Below, piece by piece: positions 16,554 to 25,488 of a stretch of 58,183 bases of DNA. The stretch comes from a virus. The notes under the pieces are model-generated. The model was not told the DNA's origin. It saw nothing but the letters and a program-made list of their open reading frames with translations, and searched no databases. The stretch's first letter is position 1. Every line of letters starts with the position of its first letter. The translations under genes and the position numbers were made by a program. The DNA lies in the IMG/VR virus record IMGVR_UViG_3300032156_000010, positions 1-58,183 of that record, one strand, 5' to 3'.

Positions 16554-16695
16554 GTGAAAAGCGTTGAACGAGTAGGTAAAAGAGGCGGCCGTTATCGTCA
16601 AAAGCGGTTACCGCTTTTCTTAAAGCGGTTACCGACTCTCTGTCTCTGTATAAGTATCTGTATCTGTATCTGTATATTTTAGCTTTAAATTAAAG
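16554..16695 (+). repeat. Relic of the replication-initiator coding segment with AAAGCGGT(T/A)ACCGC repeats
   Basis: This gap between head genes contains AAAGCGGTTACCGCTTTT and a second AAAGCGGTTACCG, followed by a TATCTG microsatellite. In one frame it reads KAVTAFLKAVTDSLSLYKYL. The same arrangement occurs inside the initiator gene at 49090-49165 (KAVTAATSLYKYKSQYLSL). Both the near-palindrome and its order before the CTCTGTATAAGTAT run are shared, so this looks like a moved or leftover fragment of that gene rather than chance. Confidence 0.5.
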
Positions 16696-16711
16696 CCGGA
16701 TCGATGTTTTT

Positions 16712-17020
16712 ATGAAGCGCGAAGGCGAGTGCCGAAGGTGTGGCCGTTGCTGCCAGGACGGCTATGATTTTATCTATTCCATCAGCCGCGACTCCCGAGG
16801 GAAACTCGATTATAAAACATTGAAATTTAAACAGGCCGAGCTCGCCGATTCTTCGGCGCGAAAGTCCTGCATGAAATTGACGTTCGATCCCGAAACGGGC
16901 CGCGCGATCTGTCTCGCCGAGGATGCGAAGCCGGAAATTTGCCGGCGTTATCCAACGACAGCGGGGGAGCGGGTGTTCTCGGATTGCGGATTTCGATTTA
17001 TCGAAACGGGGGGGGCTTGA
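16712..17020 (+). CDS. YkgJ-family Fe-S/zinc cluster protein
   Basis: A 102-residue protein with the YkgJ-type cysteine pattern: CRRCGRCC near the N-terminus, CM and CLAEDAKPEICRRYP in the C-terminal half, and a final C. The family is thought to bind an iron-sulfur cluster or zinc; its biochemical role is unsettled. It stands alone between the head protease and the capsid promoter. The -35 box of that promoter overlaps its stop codon. Confidence 0.8.
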   Translation: MKREGECRRCGRCCQDGYDFIYSISRDSRGKLDYKTLKFKQAELADSSARKSCMKLTFDPETGRAICLAEDAKPEICRRYPTTAGERVFSDCGFRFIETGGA

Positions 17021-17045
17021 CAAACGAAACGAATGCGCCTATATA
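17017..17045 (+). promoter_or_regulatory. Strong sigma-70-like promoter for scaffold and capsid genes
   Basis: TTGACA at 17017-17022, exactly 17 bases, then TATATA at 17040-17045. This is a perfect -35 box and a near-perfect -10. Transcription would start near 17052 and run through a 220-nt leader into the scaffold-like and major capsid genes, the proteins needed in greatest amount. Confidence 0.8.
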
Positions 17046-17051
17046 GACGAT

Positions 17052-17274
17052 GAATGACGGGGCCCCGAGCCCCGGCCACTGAGAAGTCGCCTCCAAGACT
17101 TCGCATCGCGACCGTAGGGCCGCACTCGGTGCCGTGCAATGCGGCGACCGGAGAGCGGCGCCGAGGTCGGCGGACGTCGAAGGGCGCCCAGGCGACGGCG
17201 CTCACGGAAGACGGCCGCTCGACCCCGATGTAAGAACGCGAGAAAAACGCGGACGGCGCGGGCAGGAGACGACG
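17052..17274 (+). ncRNA. GC-rich structured leader of the capsid transcript
   Basis: About 220 nt without a convincing gene between the promoter and the scaffold start. Several hairpins are visible: GGGGC(CCCGA)GCCCC near 17058, GAAGTC/GACTTC around 17085-17105, GCCGCA/TGCGGC around 17117-17145, and GCGCC/GGCGC further on. The base content is much more GC-rich than coding sequence around it. It could stabilise the capsid mRNA, regulate translation, or be processed into a small RNA. I do not recognise a known family. Confidence 0.5.
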
Positions 17275-18045
17275 ATGTTCACGGCATTAACCGGCGGCAA
17301 AGGTCGCCGGAAAATCAAAGACATCGACGCCGAGGAAATCTCGATCGTCGACCTCCCCGCTACCCGCAAAAAATTTTTTCTTCTCAAAAGGAGAACTCAA
17401 CTCATGGAGGAATTACTCGCACTACTCAAGTCCTTCTTGGGGGAGCTGCCCGAGGAGCTGGCGAAGGCTGCCAAAGGGATTCCCGAAGAGGTGATGAAGG
17501 CGTTGAAGGCGGCCCTCGGGACAATCGAAAAATACAAAGGCGAATTGCCCGACGATCTGATGGGCGCGTTGAAAACGCTGGCGAAATACGCCTCCGGCGG
17601 TTTCCCCGGCAAGAAACCCGGCGAGGGTGACGGCTCGGGAGACGGCGAGGGTGACGGCAAGGAACCGAAGAAAAAGGCCGGACGCCGGCTTTCCAAAGCC
17701 ACGGCCGAGGAGCTGTTCAAGGCGCTCGCCATTTTGAAGAGCCTGGTCGAAGAGGATAAGGACGAGGAGCTGAAGAAGAAGGTGGCCGACGGCGATCTGC
17801 CCGAGGACGTGCAGCTCCGGCTCGAGAAACTGGATGAGATCGAGGCCGCGGAAAAAGAGAAGCTGGAAAAGGCCTCCAAGGATCGCGTCGACAACCTCGA
17901 GAAAGACATCAAGGACCTCAAGGCCAAGCTCGAGGCCGCCGTGAAGAAACGGGGCGACTCCCAGCAAGCCAAGGGCACCGACGAGGGCAACGACAAGCCT
18001 GAAGTCGACAACTGGACCACGCTCAAGATCGGCTCCGACGATTAG
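17275..18045 (+). CDS. Scaffolding-like coiled-coil protein
   Basis: A 256-residue, highly charged protein just before the major capsid gene. The N-terminus (KIKDIDAEEISIVDLPATRKKFF) resembles the start of phage capsid-assembly or maturation proteins; the middle is helical with a Gly/Asp/Lys-rich linker, and residues about 190-235 form a coiled coil (EKASKDRVDNLEKDIKDLK). Size, charge and position match a scaffold that templates the procapsid and is later lost. Start 17275 follows AGGAG. Confidence 0.7.
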   Translation: MFTALTGGKGRRKIKDIDAEEISIVDLPATRKKFFLLKRRTQLMEELLALLKSFLGELPEELAKAAKGIPEEVMKALKAALGTIEKYKGELPDDLMGALKTLAKYASGGFPGKKPGEGDGSGDGEGDGKEPKKKAGRRLSKATAEELFKALAILKSLVEEDKDEELKKKVADGDLPEDVQLRLEKLDEIEAAEKEKLEKASKDRVDNLEKDIKDLKAKLEAAVKKRGDSQQAKGTDEGNDKPEVDNWTTLKIGSDD

Positions 18046-18080
18046 CTCCCGCCGTCACACTGTGAAGGAGAACACAACAC

Positions 18081-19187
18081 ATGATTAAATCCATCATGGA
18101 AAAACTGAGGGTTCGCAAGGCATACGACCTGGTCTCGCTGCCCAACATCCAATTCAGCCCCGAGGAGGCGGATCGGTTCATCACCTACATTGTCGAGGCC
18201 GGCGTTCTCAAAAATTTCGCCAGGATCGAACGGATGAATCGTCCGCAGAAGGACATCCCGGCCATCGGTTTCGGCACGGGCCGATTCCTGTATCCGGCCG
18301 GGCAGTTCAACGAGAGCAAATACAAAAAGGAATTTGCCTCGACCAAAATCCGGCTCGAAACTCAACACCTGCGGGGCGCCTTTCCGATTTTCGACAGCGA
18401 CCTGGAGGACCTGCCCGAGAACATGAGCGAAGCGGCCTACAAAGACGCCCTCATCAAACTCATCGCCCAAAAGATCGATCAGGAGATCGAGGCGGCTTTT
18501 TGGATCGGCGATACGGTGGGCCTCAACGGTTTTGCCGCCGACGACATCCGCAGCCTCTTTGACGGCTGGCGCTACCGGATCGTCAACTCGCAGATTGCCG
18601 GCCAGGCCTATTACAACCTGGTGGCCGGCGGCTCCCACGTGATCAACGCCTGCGAGGGCGGCCTTTCGGGATCCGATTTCGCGATTGCCGGAAAAATCGC
18701 CGAGCGGTTGGGCACGCCTCCCTACGACTGGGAGTTCAAGTACCACCAAATGCTCAAGGAAATGCCCGCCCGCTACAAAGCCGGGCTCGCGGATTTCCGT
18801 TTCTTGAACTCCGACCTGGTGACGCAGGACTATATCGGGGCCCTCGCCTCGCGCGGCACCACGCTGGGTGATGCCGTCATCACCGGCACCATCAAACCCG
18901 CTTTTGGGGCGGTACAGATCGTCGACGTGCCGCTCATGCCGACCGACCTGGGCGACCCGACCGCCACCCCCGACACGGATGGCGTTTTGGGCGCGGGCAA
19001 CTACACCGACGTTCTGCTGACGCTGAAAGACAATCTCATCGTCGGTTTTCAGCGGGATATTCGCATTGAGAGCCAGCGCGAGGCGGCCGACGAGGCGACC
19101 TACTTCTTCTACTCCATCCGGGTCGCGCTCGCCATCGAGAATCCTAACGCCATCGTCCTGCTCCGGTGCCTGGAGCACGCCTGCTAG
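18081..19187 (+). CDS. Major capsid protein (HK97-fold)
   Basis: A 368-residue protein in the normal capsid position, with an E-loop-like region (IPAIGFGTGRFLYPAG), a spine-helix candidate (EAAYKDALIKLIAQKIDQEIEAAF cut in two halves around residue 125-150) and a late FQRDIRIESQREAADEATYFFY segment typical of HK97-fold coat proteins. Preceded by GAAGGAG. It assembles into the icosahedral shell around the scaffold. Confidence 0.88.
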   Translation: MIKSIMEKLRVRKAYDLVSLPNIQFSPEEADRFITYIVEAGVLKNFARIERMNRPQKDIPAIGFGTGRFLYPAGQFNESKYKKEFASTKIRLETQHLRGAFPIFDSDLEDLPENMSEAAYKDALIKLIAQKIDQEIEAAFWIGDTVGLNGFAADDIRSLFDGWRYRIVNSQIAGQAYYNLVAGGSHVINACEGGLSGSDFAIAGKIAERLGTPPYDWEFKYHQMLKEMPARYKAGLADFRFLNSDLVTQDYIGALASRGTTLGDAVITGTIKPAFGAVQIVDVPLMPTDLGDPTATPDTDGVLGAGNYTDVLLTLKDNLIVGFQRDIRIESQREAADEATYFFYSIRVALAIENPNAIVLLRCLEHAC

Positions 19188-19221
19188 GAGAGAGGCGCAA
19201 CGGTGACGGAAGCCTAACCTG

Positions 19222-19542
19222 ATGATTGTTCAAAATCACGGCCCACGGCGGACATTCCCGACACGGATTGGCGACCTTTATTTTGTGACGGGTGAGCGGC
19301 GAGAGATCGCCGACCTGGCGGTGGTGGAGGAGATTTCCCATTATCCAATGGTGACGATCGAAGACGCTCAGCCCGCACTTCCCGCGTTGCCGTCGATCCG
19401 CGCCGGGCTGTCCGCAGAGGGGTTCCGTGGTCTGACGCTCATGCAGCTCCGGGTTGAGGCGCGGCGCCTCGCCATCACGCTTCCGACGGGGGCGCGGAAG
19501 GCTAACGTCATCGCAATCCTCGAAAAGGAGATAAACACATGA
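19222..19542 (+). CDS. Hypothetical protein with SAP/HeH-like C-terminus
   Basis: A 106-residue protein. The first 55 residues look like a small beta barrel; the last 35 (GLTLMQLRVEARRLAI... ARKANVIAILEKE) have the helix-extended-helix outline of SAP or LEM/HeH domains often found on phage head accessory proteins. Overlaps the next gene by four bases. Confidence 0.6.
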   Translation: MIVQNHGPRRTFPTRIGDLYFVTGERREIADLAVVEEISHYPMVTIEDAQPALPALPSIRAGLSAEGFRGLTLMQLRVEARRLAITLPTGARKANVIAILEKEINT

Positions 19543-20342
19543 ACGAAACTTTTGACACTGAACGGTTTCCTAAGGTTGGAGCGGACAGACAGCTCTATAT
19601 TCGTGACATCGAGTTCGCCAACCTTCACATCAATCACGACAAGATGGATCTCCTGTGTAACTACCTGGACCTGGCTCAAGCGTTCCGGGTGGAGGAGGAC
19701 TTCAGTTATCTTGACACCGGCCACTGGACCATCGTCTACACGGGAGGGAACGGCTCGGCGACCATTATCGACTGGCCCTGCGGCTTGGCTGAGTTCGTGC
19801 CCGACGTCCACGCCGGCGATGACGTCGAGGTATTCACCCCCGCCCAGGTTTTCGAACTCCATTCCGGCTATCCGGCCTACTTCGAGATCAGAGGCAAGAT
19901 TTGGGGTTTTAGTGACTGTGACTTTTGGTTCGGCCTGGTGGACGCCGGGTTCTTCGCCGGCGCCTACACCAACTGCGTCATCTGGAAAAAGGACGACGGC
20001 GACACCGAACTGGATTACCTGTGCACGACCCCCGACGGCACGACCGCCGGAACGGCCGACGTCGACATCATCGGCGGGGACGAGGTCTTCGGCCGCCTCG
20101 GAATTTATTGGGACGGCAAAGGCAACGTGGCCTTCATCGGGCTGGCCGACGGGGATTGGCCGGAGGCCGTGGTGTTTGTCCACGTGGTGTCCGCCTTCAT
20201 TCCCACGGACATCACTATGTACCTAGGCTTCGGTTTCCAAATCGGCGCTCTCGCCGGGGCCAATGCTCTGTACGTGGACTACGTGAAAGGCGTTCAGCGC
20301 CGGCTGCTGTATGAATACGAGGTGCCGCGCAAACCGCAGTAA
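19539..20342 (+). CDS. Putative capsid-associated structural protein
   Basis: A 267-residue, aromatic-rich, mostly beta protein with many Asp and Gly residues and a lectin- or jelly-roll-like look. Directly downstream of the capsid genes, where decoration or major accessory proteins are usual. No known family recognised. A terminator-like hairpin follows, which marks the end of the abundant capsid transcript. Confidence 0.55.
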   Translation: MNETFDTERFPKVGADRQLYIRDIEFANLHINHDKMDLLCNYLDLAQAFRVEEDFSYLDTGHWTIVYTGGNGSATIIDWPCGLAEFVPDVHAGDDVEVFTPAQVFELHSGYPAYFEIRGKIWGFSDCDFWFGLVDAGFFAGAYTNCVIWKKDDGDTELDYLCTTPDGTTAGTADVDIIGGDEVFGRLGIYWDGKGNVAFIGLADGDWPEAVVFVHVVSAFIPTDITMYLGFGFQIGALAGANALYVDYVKGVQRRLLYEYEVPRKPQ

Positions 20343-20394
20343 ACCGCTGGTACCTTCCGCGAGGGAGTCACGCTTTACTTTTGAACGATGAAGG

Positions 20395-20445
20395 GAGCCG
20401 GGGTGAACGGCTGAGAAAGCCAAGCAGCTCCGGCTCCTTATTTCA
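20395..20445 (+). terminator. Terminator-like hairpin after the capsid genes
   Basis: GGAGCCGG (20395-20402) pairs with CCGGCTCC (20431-20438), with an inner GGCT-GAGAAA-GCC hairpin, followed by TTATTTC. The T-run is weak, so it may only attenuate transcription into the downstream genes or protect the capsid mRNA 3' end. Confidence 0.55.
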
Positions 20446-20484
20446 CGCCTAGCGTCCAGCCCGTCGGGGCTGAGGGAGGGATCG

Positions 20485-21108
20485 ATGGGTTATAACGGAA
20501 ACTATATCTCCGACACCGACATCACCTGGCCTTCCGGCATATCGGCCGCCGAGAAGCAGGAGATCATCGAGACGGCCGAAGCCGTCCTCGAACACGCCCT
20601 GGCCTGGCGCCCCCGCTTCAGTCATTTCGATATTCGGATGGACGGCAACAGCAAAAACCGGATCATCCTCCCCCTGCGAGAGCGGATCATTGAGGTCTCC
20701 GACGTCTACGTCAACGCTCAAAAACTCGAACCGACCTGGTGGACCCACGATCTGTGCTCCGTCTATCTTGACGCTTGGAGCTCCAACGCCGCTCTTCCCT
20801 CCGATCCCGAGCTCGACCGCCTGTTGAGCGAGAGGGACGGCGGGATCTTCGTCCGCGGTTACAATAACATTCGCATTGTCGGCACCTGCGGAGTGAGTGC
20901 CGTGCCGGCCTGGGCCCGCCGGGCCGTCCGCATGATTGTCGACGCGATGAACGATCCCACGGCCTATACCATCTACCACACGGGCGGCGAGACGATCGGA
21001 CGCTATTCCTACAACAGCCCGGCCGGGGCCTGTAAGACGGGCATTCGGGAAGTTGACGAGCTGCTGAAGCTCTTTGTCCGGAAGAAACCGATCCTCATGG
21101 CCCCATGA
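20485..21108 (+). CDS. Head-tail connector (gp6-like) protein
   Basis: A 207-residue protein with the outline of phage head-completion adaptors: a helical N-terminal region (EKQEIIETAEAVLEHALAWR), a central beta part, then VPAWARRAVRMIVDAMNDP and VDELLKLFVRKKPIL at the C-terminus, resembling gp6/gp15-type connectors. A small AGCCC-GTC-GGGGCT hairpin (20457-20471) lies just before its ribosome site. It overlaps the first gene of the glycan cassette. Confidence 0.65.
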   Translation: MGYNGNYISDTDITWPSGISAAEKQEIIETAEAVLEHALAWRPRFSHFDIRMDGNSKNRIILPLRERIIEVSDVYVNAQKLEPTWWTHDLCSVYLDAWSSNAALPSDPELDRLLSERDGGIFVRGYNNIRIVGTCGVSAVPAWARRAVRMIVDAMNDPTAYTIYHTGGETIGRYSYNSPAGACKTGIREVDELLKLFVRKKPILMAP

Positions 21109-21863
21109 CGATTGCCAAGCGGGCCTTCCCCTTCCAGACTAAACGACGGGAGCTCCGTGATCCTGACCAGGATCCTAATTTTGGAACGCCCGACTGGGGC
21201 AATCGTCACGTCGCCGAGGTATTGCCACAGGGCTGTTGGACCGGCCATCCGTGCGTCATCGTGGGAGGCGGGCCGAGCTTCGAGGCGTTCGACGCCTTTC
21301 GGCTCAAGGGCTGGCGCACGATCGGTGTCAACCGAGCCTTCATTCGTTTCGAACCGACGATCGTTTTTTCCATGGACACTCGCTATTTGAATTGGCTTTT
21401 GGCCGGACAATACGGCGTCTCCGAAAAACTCCATTTTTTGACCCTTCGTTCCTACCGCGTATGGCACCTCGTGAGGCCGGCCACCTTGCCGGGCGAATAC
21501 TATTACGCGCAGGGCTATCGCGGGGCCATCAATGCGCTTGATTCCGTGAGTCTGCGCCTCGAGGAGGGGCTGGGGACGGGAGCTAATTCCGGCTACGGGG
21601 CGTTGAACCTGGCGGTGTTGTTGGGGGCCGCCCCGATTTATTTACTGGGCTTCGACTGTAGCCATACACCGAACGGCCGCACTCACTGGCACGCGGGTCA
21701 TCCGGTGTCTCAAACTCAACGCCATCTTAACGCCTTCATTTCGCATTTCACGGCCGCCGCCCGGGAGTTCAAACGCCTGGCCCGCGGTCCGATCATCAAT
21801 CTAAGCCGCGGAACCGCCCTGCGGTGCTTCGATCTGGGCGACCCCGAGGAGGTATTCCAGTGA
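21105..21863 (+). CDS. DUF115 / MptE-like family protein
   Basis: A 252-residue protein with VIVGGGPSFE near the N-terminus and GANSGYGALNLAVLLGAAPIYLLGFDC in the C-terminal half, signatures of the DUF115 family, which includes motility-accessory (flagellin glycosylation) factors, sialyltransferase-like proteins and MptE. It opens a ten-gene glycan cassette embedded in the structural block; a transferase acting on a sugar of the virion is the natural reading. The stop overlaps the next start. Confidence 0.7.
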   Translation: MTIAKRAFPFQTKRRELRDPDQDPNFGTPDWGNRHVAEVLPQGCWTGHPCVIVGGGPSFEAFDAFRLKGWRTIGVNRAFIRFEPTIVFSMDTRYLNWLLAGQYGVSEKLHFLTLRSYRVWHLVRPATLPGEYYYAQGYRGAINALDSVSLRLEEGLGTGANSGYGALNLAVLLGAAPIYLLGFDCSHTPNGRTHWHAGHPVSQTQRHLNAFISHFTAAAREFKRLARGPIINLSRGTALRCFDLGDPEEVFQ

Positions 21864-22213
21864 TCTCAGGCAAAGTGTGGGGCACGACAATGCCTATTTT
21901 TCAGACACCTTTCGTCAAATCCTTCGGGCTAAAAATCAAGGCCGGGGGCTTCTCCTCCGAACACCGTCATCGCTACCGCTCCAACTATTTTTTTATCGCC
22001 ACGGGGCGACTGCGGGTGTTGACCTGGATGGAGAAGGGAAAGGCGCCGGACGTGATCGAGCTCAGACCATTCGAATCGACCTGCGTCCCGCCTGGCCTGT
22101 GGCATAAATTCGAAGCCCTCGAGGCATCGATCGTCGTGGAGTCCTACGTCGGGATGGAAGCGGACAACGGCGACATCGAACGCCGCACTCGCGGCGGGCT
22201 TGGAAAAGGATGA
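21860..22213 (+). CDS. Cupin-fold protein (WxcM/sugar-isomerase-like)
   Basis: A 117-residue protein starting at GTG 21860, overlapping the previous stop (GTGA). It has the cupin spacing: HRHRYRSNYFFIATGRLRV, then a later PPGLWHKFEALEASIVVES, with metal-type His residues in both parts. Small cupins of this sort act as sugar epimerases, isomerases or sensors in glycan clusters. The exact reaction is unknown. Confidence 0.7.
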   Translation: MISGKVWGTTMPIFQTPFVKSFGLKIKAGGFSSEHRHRYRSNYFFIATGRLRVLTWMEKGKAPDVIELRPFESTCVPPGLWHKFEALEASIVVESYVGMEADNGDIERRTRGGLGKG

Positions 22214-22337
22214 TGGGCGAGGTGAGGGGCGGGAGGAGCATGGGCCGAGTTCCGACGTTTTGGACGCGACGGGAAAGCCCTCCCTCACGGCTTGTGCGCC
22301 CGCCTCTCACCACGCCTTTCCACCGTGGAGCCCGGCC

Positions 22338-23246
22338 ATGAAGGTGGCGCTCTATAGCCGGACACCGCTGGCGGCCGCCCCGCTTGAGATCTGGAAGGCA
22401 CTCGAGCGATATGGCGTCGGCATCGAAACTTCGCTCATCAACAGGACGCTCGGCTATAGAGACGGCCGACGATTCCCCGGGCATCTCCTGGCCTCTAACG
22501 CCGATGCCGCAAGGGCATTAAAAGGGGCTGACCTGTGGCACGTTCACAATTATTGGGATCGGGAACCGCTTGACGCGCTTCTCGCTCGATACGGGCGCCC
22601 CGTGGTGGCCCAATTCCATTCCGTCCCAAGGCTGGGCAACTGGGCCGAACTCCAATCGAAGGCAAAAATCAGTTACACAATTCGACAGCCTTTACAGGCC
22701 AGGGAGTACGCGCCCTTTATGACAATGCCCAACCTTGTCGATGCTGACGAGCGCCGGCCCGCCCGTCGATCGATGGAGGGCCCCGTGCGAATTGCCTTCG
22801 CTCCCTCGACCCAAGCCCCGGTCGGACATCCGGCGTCGAAAGGCCGGGCGGAGGTGTTGGCGATCTTGAAGACCGTTGCCGCCGAGCGGGCCGTGGAGGT
22901 GGTGCTGATCGAGGGCGTTCCCTACGAGGAAAACCTGAAACTCAAGCGATCGGCTCACATCCTGGTGGACGACGTGGTGACGGGCAACTGGCATCGCACC
23001 TCCCTCGAGGGCGCCTGCTTCGCCTGTGCCGTCCTCAATGCCGCCCGACAACAGGGCGCCGCCTGGCCGTGGGTCCATGCGACGCTCGCCTCGCTCCGCG
23101 CCAAGCTTCTGCAGCTTATCGACGATCGTCCGCTATTGATCAGGGTGCAGGAAATGACCCGCGCCTGGATTCTCGGTTCCGAGTTTCATGCCCTCGAGGG
23201 CGTCAAGGAATATGTCAAAGCCTATCAGGAGGTGCTAAGTGCGTGA
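22338..23246 (+). CDS. GT-B (family 4-like) glycosyltransferase
   Basis: A 302-residue protein with a Rossmann-like start (MKVALYSRTPLAAAPLEIWK), LWHVHNYWD, then RIAFAPSTQAP and a C-terminal nucleotide-sugar region (ILVDDVVTGNWHRTSLEGAC). The pattern fits a short GT4-like transferase. The region 22214-22337 before it has no gene of its own. It overlaps the next gene by eight bases. Confidence 0.72.
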   Translation: MKVALYSRTPLAAAPLEIWKALERYGVGIETSLINRTLGYRDGRRFPGHLLASNADAARALKGADLWHVHNYWDREPLDALLARYGRPVVAQFHSVPRLGNWAELQSKAKISYTIRQPLQAREYAPFMTMPNLVDADERRPARRSMEGPVRIAFAPSTQAPVGHPASKGRAEVLAILKTVAAERAVEVVLIEGVPYEENLKLKRSAHILVDDVVTGNWHRTSLEGACFACAVLNAARQQGAAWPWVHATLASLRAKLLQLIDDRPLLIRVQEMTRAWILGSEFHALEGVKEYVKAYQEVLSA

Positions 23247-23919
23247 GATCACCGTCATCATCGCTACGCGCGGGCGACTCGAAAAGTTGCGCCGGACATT
23301 GGTCTCCATCCCGCTCCAAGCAAACGGCGCGGCCGTACATGTCGCCGTCGCCTGCGACGCGGACGAAGCGACGTTCCATGAGCTCGGGAAGCAGGGACTC
23401 CGCCGCGCTGGCGAAGTCGATGAACTTGTATTAATCCCGGAGCAGCGGGGGGCCGTCTATTGCCGGAACCGCCTGGCGGAGAACGTGAGGGACGCGGTGT
23501 TGTGGGCTACCGATGACATTGTCTTCAAACCTCGATCGATCGAAGCCGCCGCCGAAAGCCTCTCCCGCCGCTTCACCGAGGAGGACGGGGTTGTGGGTTT
23601 CAATCAGGTGAATCACAAGCATTTCAACCCGACGGGCGTTGGGATTATGGGCCAGGCGTTTCTTCTTCGTTATCCCGAGAAGCACCTATTTTTTCCCGGC
23701 TACTTTCATTTCGCTTGTCAGGAGATTCACTGGTTAGCCACGAGGTTGGGAAAATTTCATTTTGAGCCGATGGCGCGGCTTGTCCACCACCATCCGTCGG
23801 AACGGGAATTTCGAGAGGAGATGGATCAGACGCACGCTGATGCCCGAATTTTCAAGAGCCGCGACATGGCACTCCTCGCCCAGCGTACCGAAGCGGGCGA
23901 GGCATGGGGGGCGGAATGA
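23239..23919 (+). CDS. GT-A (family 2-like) glycosyltransferase
   Basis: A 226-residue protein starting at GTG 23239. ITVIIATRGRLEKL opens a GT2-type nucleotide-binding fold; LWATDDIVF holds the Asp pair equivalent to the DxD metal site, and an EIHW segment follows. C-terminal His-rich stretch LVHHHPSE. A small, single-domain enzyme; the sugar is unknown. Confidence 0.75.
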   Translation: MREITVIIATRGRLEKLRRTLVSIPLQANGAAVHVAVACDADEATFHELGKQGLRRAGEVDELVLIPEQRGAVYCRNRLAENVRDAVLWATDDIVFKPRSIEAAAESLSRRFTEEDGVVGFNQVNHKHFNPTGVGIMGQAFLLRYPEKHLFFPGYFHFACQEIHWLATRLGKFHFEPMARLVHHHPSEREFREEMDQTHADARIFKSRDMALLAQRTEAGEAWGAE

Positions 23920-23952
23920 ACCTGGCCGGGGCGGAGAGGGCCGAGATCAGGG

Positions 23953-24807
23953 GTGGAAATGCCCTGCGATATGCACCAGGTGCATCCTGCTGGGTCAATA
24001 CGGGTGGGCCTTATAAGGACGCCGGAAAGGGCGATCGAGGCTGACGTGGGCAAATTCCCGCCCCGTGTCCGGTTCGTCGTTGAGACGTTCCTGGCCTACG
24101 ACCGGCCCACTCAAACGCCCTCTCCCGAATGGGTTCAATTCCGGCTTCGTTGGTTTGTCGATCACACGCTCCGCTCCCTCCGGGCTCAGACCTGGCGGGA
24201 GTTTGAGATCTTCGTACAGACCGGAGAACGATATCGGGATCTCGTCAACGCTTTCGCCTGGCCGGACGATGTGAGGGTGTGCCGGCAGCGCGGCCGGGAG
24301 GCATATCAGGAGGGGCTGGGGCGTTACGATTTTCTCTCCATGACCCGTATTGATAGCGACGACCTTTTCCGGCAAGATGCCATGGATGAGGTGCGGGCGG
24401 CGGTCCTGTCTCGGCTGCCCGTCAAGGAACGCACGGTATTGGTCTTTCCGGCCCGATCGGTTTGGGATGCGATGAATGGGCTGATCATCGGCCCCCATAC
24501 CCGGCCCTCGAGTCCGTTCTTCACCCATATTTTTCCCTACTCTATGGTAGCCGACTGGCCCGCGTTCCAGGCGGCTCACTTCTGTGGGCACGGTTCGGGC
24601 GGAGCCGGCGACCGTGGAGCGATGCACCTATCGCGAGATAAAGTGATGGTCGTCAAGCATGGATGGAATTGGTCGAATCTTAAACGCGGCAAAAGCTGGC
24701 CGAAGAAGGCGGCCGATCTCGAAAAGCTCCAGGCCCAATTTCCCGGCGTTGAGGTGACGTGTGACCCGGCCAGGATCGCGGCGATCCTTTCGGAGTATGG
24801 ACAATGA
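23953..24807 (+). CDS. Putative glycosyltransferase
   Basis: A 284-residue protein with SLRAQTWREFEIFVQTG and LSMTRIDSDDLF, a DSDD metal site as in GT-A enzymes, plus a basic C-terminal segment (NWSNLKRGKSWPKKA). I give the GTG at 23953; the first ~30 residues are weakly convincing and a later start is possible. Part of the embedded glycan cassette; overlaps the next gene by four bases. Confidence 0.6.
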   Translation: MEMPCDMHQVHPAGSIRVGLIRTPERAIEADVGKFPPRVRFVVETFLAYDRPTQTPSPEWVQFRLRWFVDHTLRSLRAQTWREFEIFVQTGERYRDLVNAFAWPDDVRVCRQRGREAYQEGLGRYDFLSMTRIDSDDLFRQDAMDEVRAAVLSRLPVKERTVLVFPARSVWDAMNGLIIGPHTRPSSPFFTHIFPYSMVADWPAFQAAHFCGHGSGGAGDRGAMHLSRDKVMVVKHGWNWSNLKRGKSWPKKAADLEKLQAQFPGVEVTCDPARIAAILSEYGQ

Positions 24808-25487
24808 TTAGTGAGAAGACATTTTCGGTTCTGATCACCACTCGTGCGCCCGAACGGCGGACGACAATCGGGGAGGTGGTCGGGGCCTGGGCCGCGCAGA
24901 CGGCCGATCAAGTATGGCTTCTCAATTGCGGCGCCCCGCTGCCGGCCATGAAGGGGGCCAGGGTTTTTAACCTCCCCGTCGATCCCGGCACTCGCACCGA
25001 CTATTCGATGGCCTTATTGACGACGGGGGATTTCGTGGTACTAGCCGACGACGACGTGGTCGTGGGCCATGGCTTCCTCGAGGCCTTATTTCAAGGTTGG
25101 CAGGAGGCCGGAGCGAGGGGCCTGGTGGGAATCATAGGCCGAACGTTCCAGGGTTCTACCTATTGGGGGGAGACCACTTTTTTCCGCGCCTCGCTTCTCG
25201 ATCGACCCGTGAGAGTGGGTTTTGTCGGCGTGGTGATCCTGGCGCCGCGCGAGCTGATGGCTTTTGACGCTCGGGGATGCCCGAGAAATTGCGATGACCT
25301 GTGGCTGGCGATGAAGACGTGGCCGGACGAGCCGAAACACGTGGTGCCCGTCCATCCCTACCGCAATCTGGCGGAAGCGAAGGGCAAGTCGGCCATGTAC
25401 CGTGATCCCGCGCTCCGTGAGCAACGGCAGCAATTCTACGGCGATCACTATCTCAAAACCTATGCGCCAGCGGGAAGGAAATTCTAG
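24804..25487 (+). CDS. GT-A (family 2-like) glycosyltransferase
   Basis: A 227-residue protein with FSVLITTRAPERR at the start and FVVLADDDVVVGHGFLEAL, a textbook DDD metal-binding motif. GCPRNCDDLWLAMK later in the chain provides the usual second acidic site. Third of three GT-A enzymes here, which suggests that a chain of several sugars is built. Confidence 0.78.
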   Translation: MISEKTFSVLITTRAPERRTTIGEVVGAWAAQTADQVWLLNCGAPLPAMKGARVFNLPVDPGTRTDYSMALLTTGDFVVLADDDVVVGHGFLEALFQGWQEAGARGLVGIIGRTFQGSTYWGETTFFRASLLDRPVRVGFVGVVILAPRELMAFDARGCPRNCDDLWLAMKTWPDEPKHVVPVHPYRNLAEAKGKSAMYRDPALREQRQQFYGDHYLKTYAPAGRKF

Positions 25488-25488
25488 C

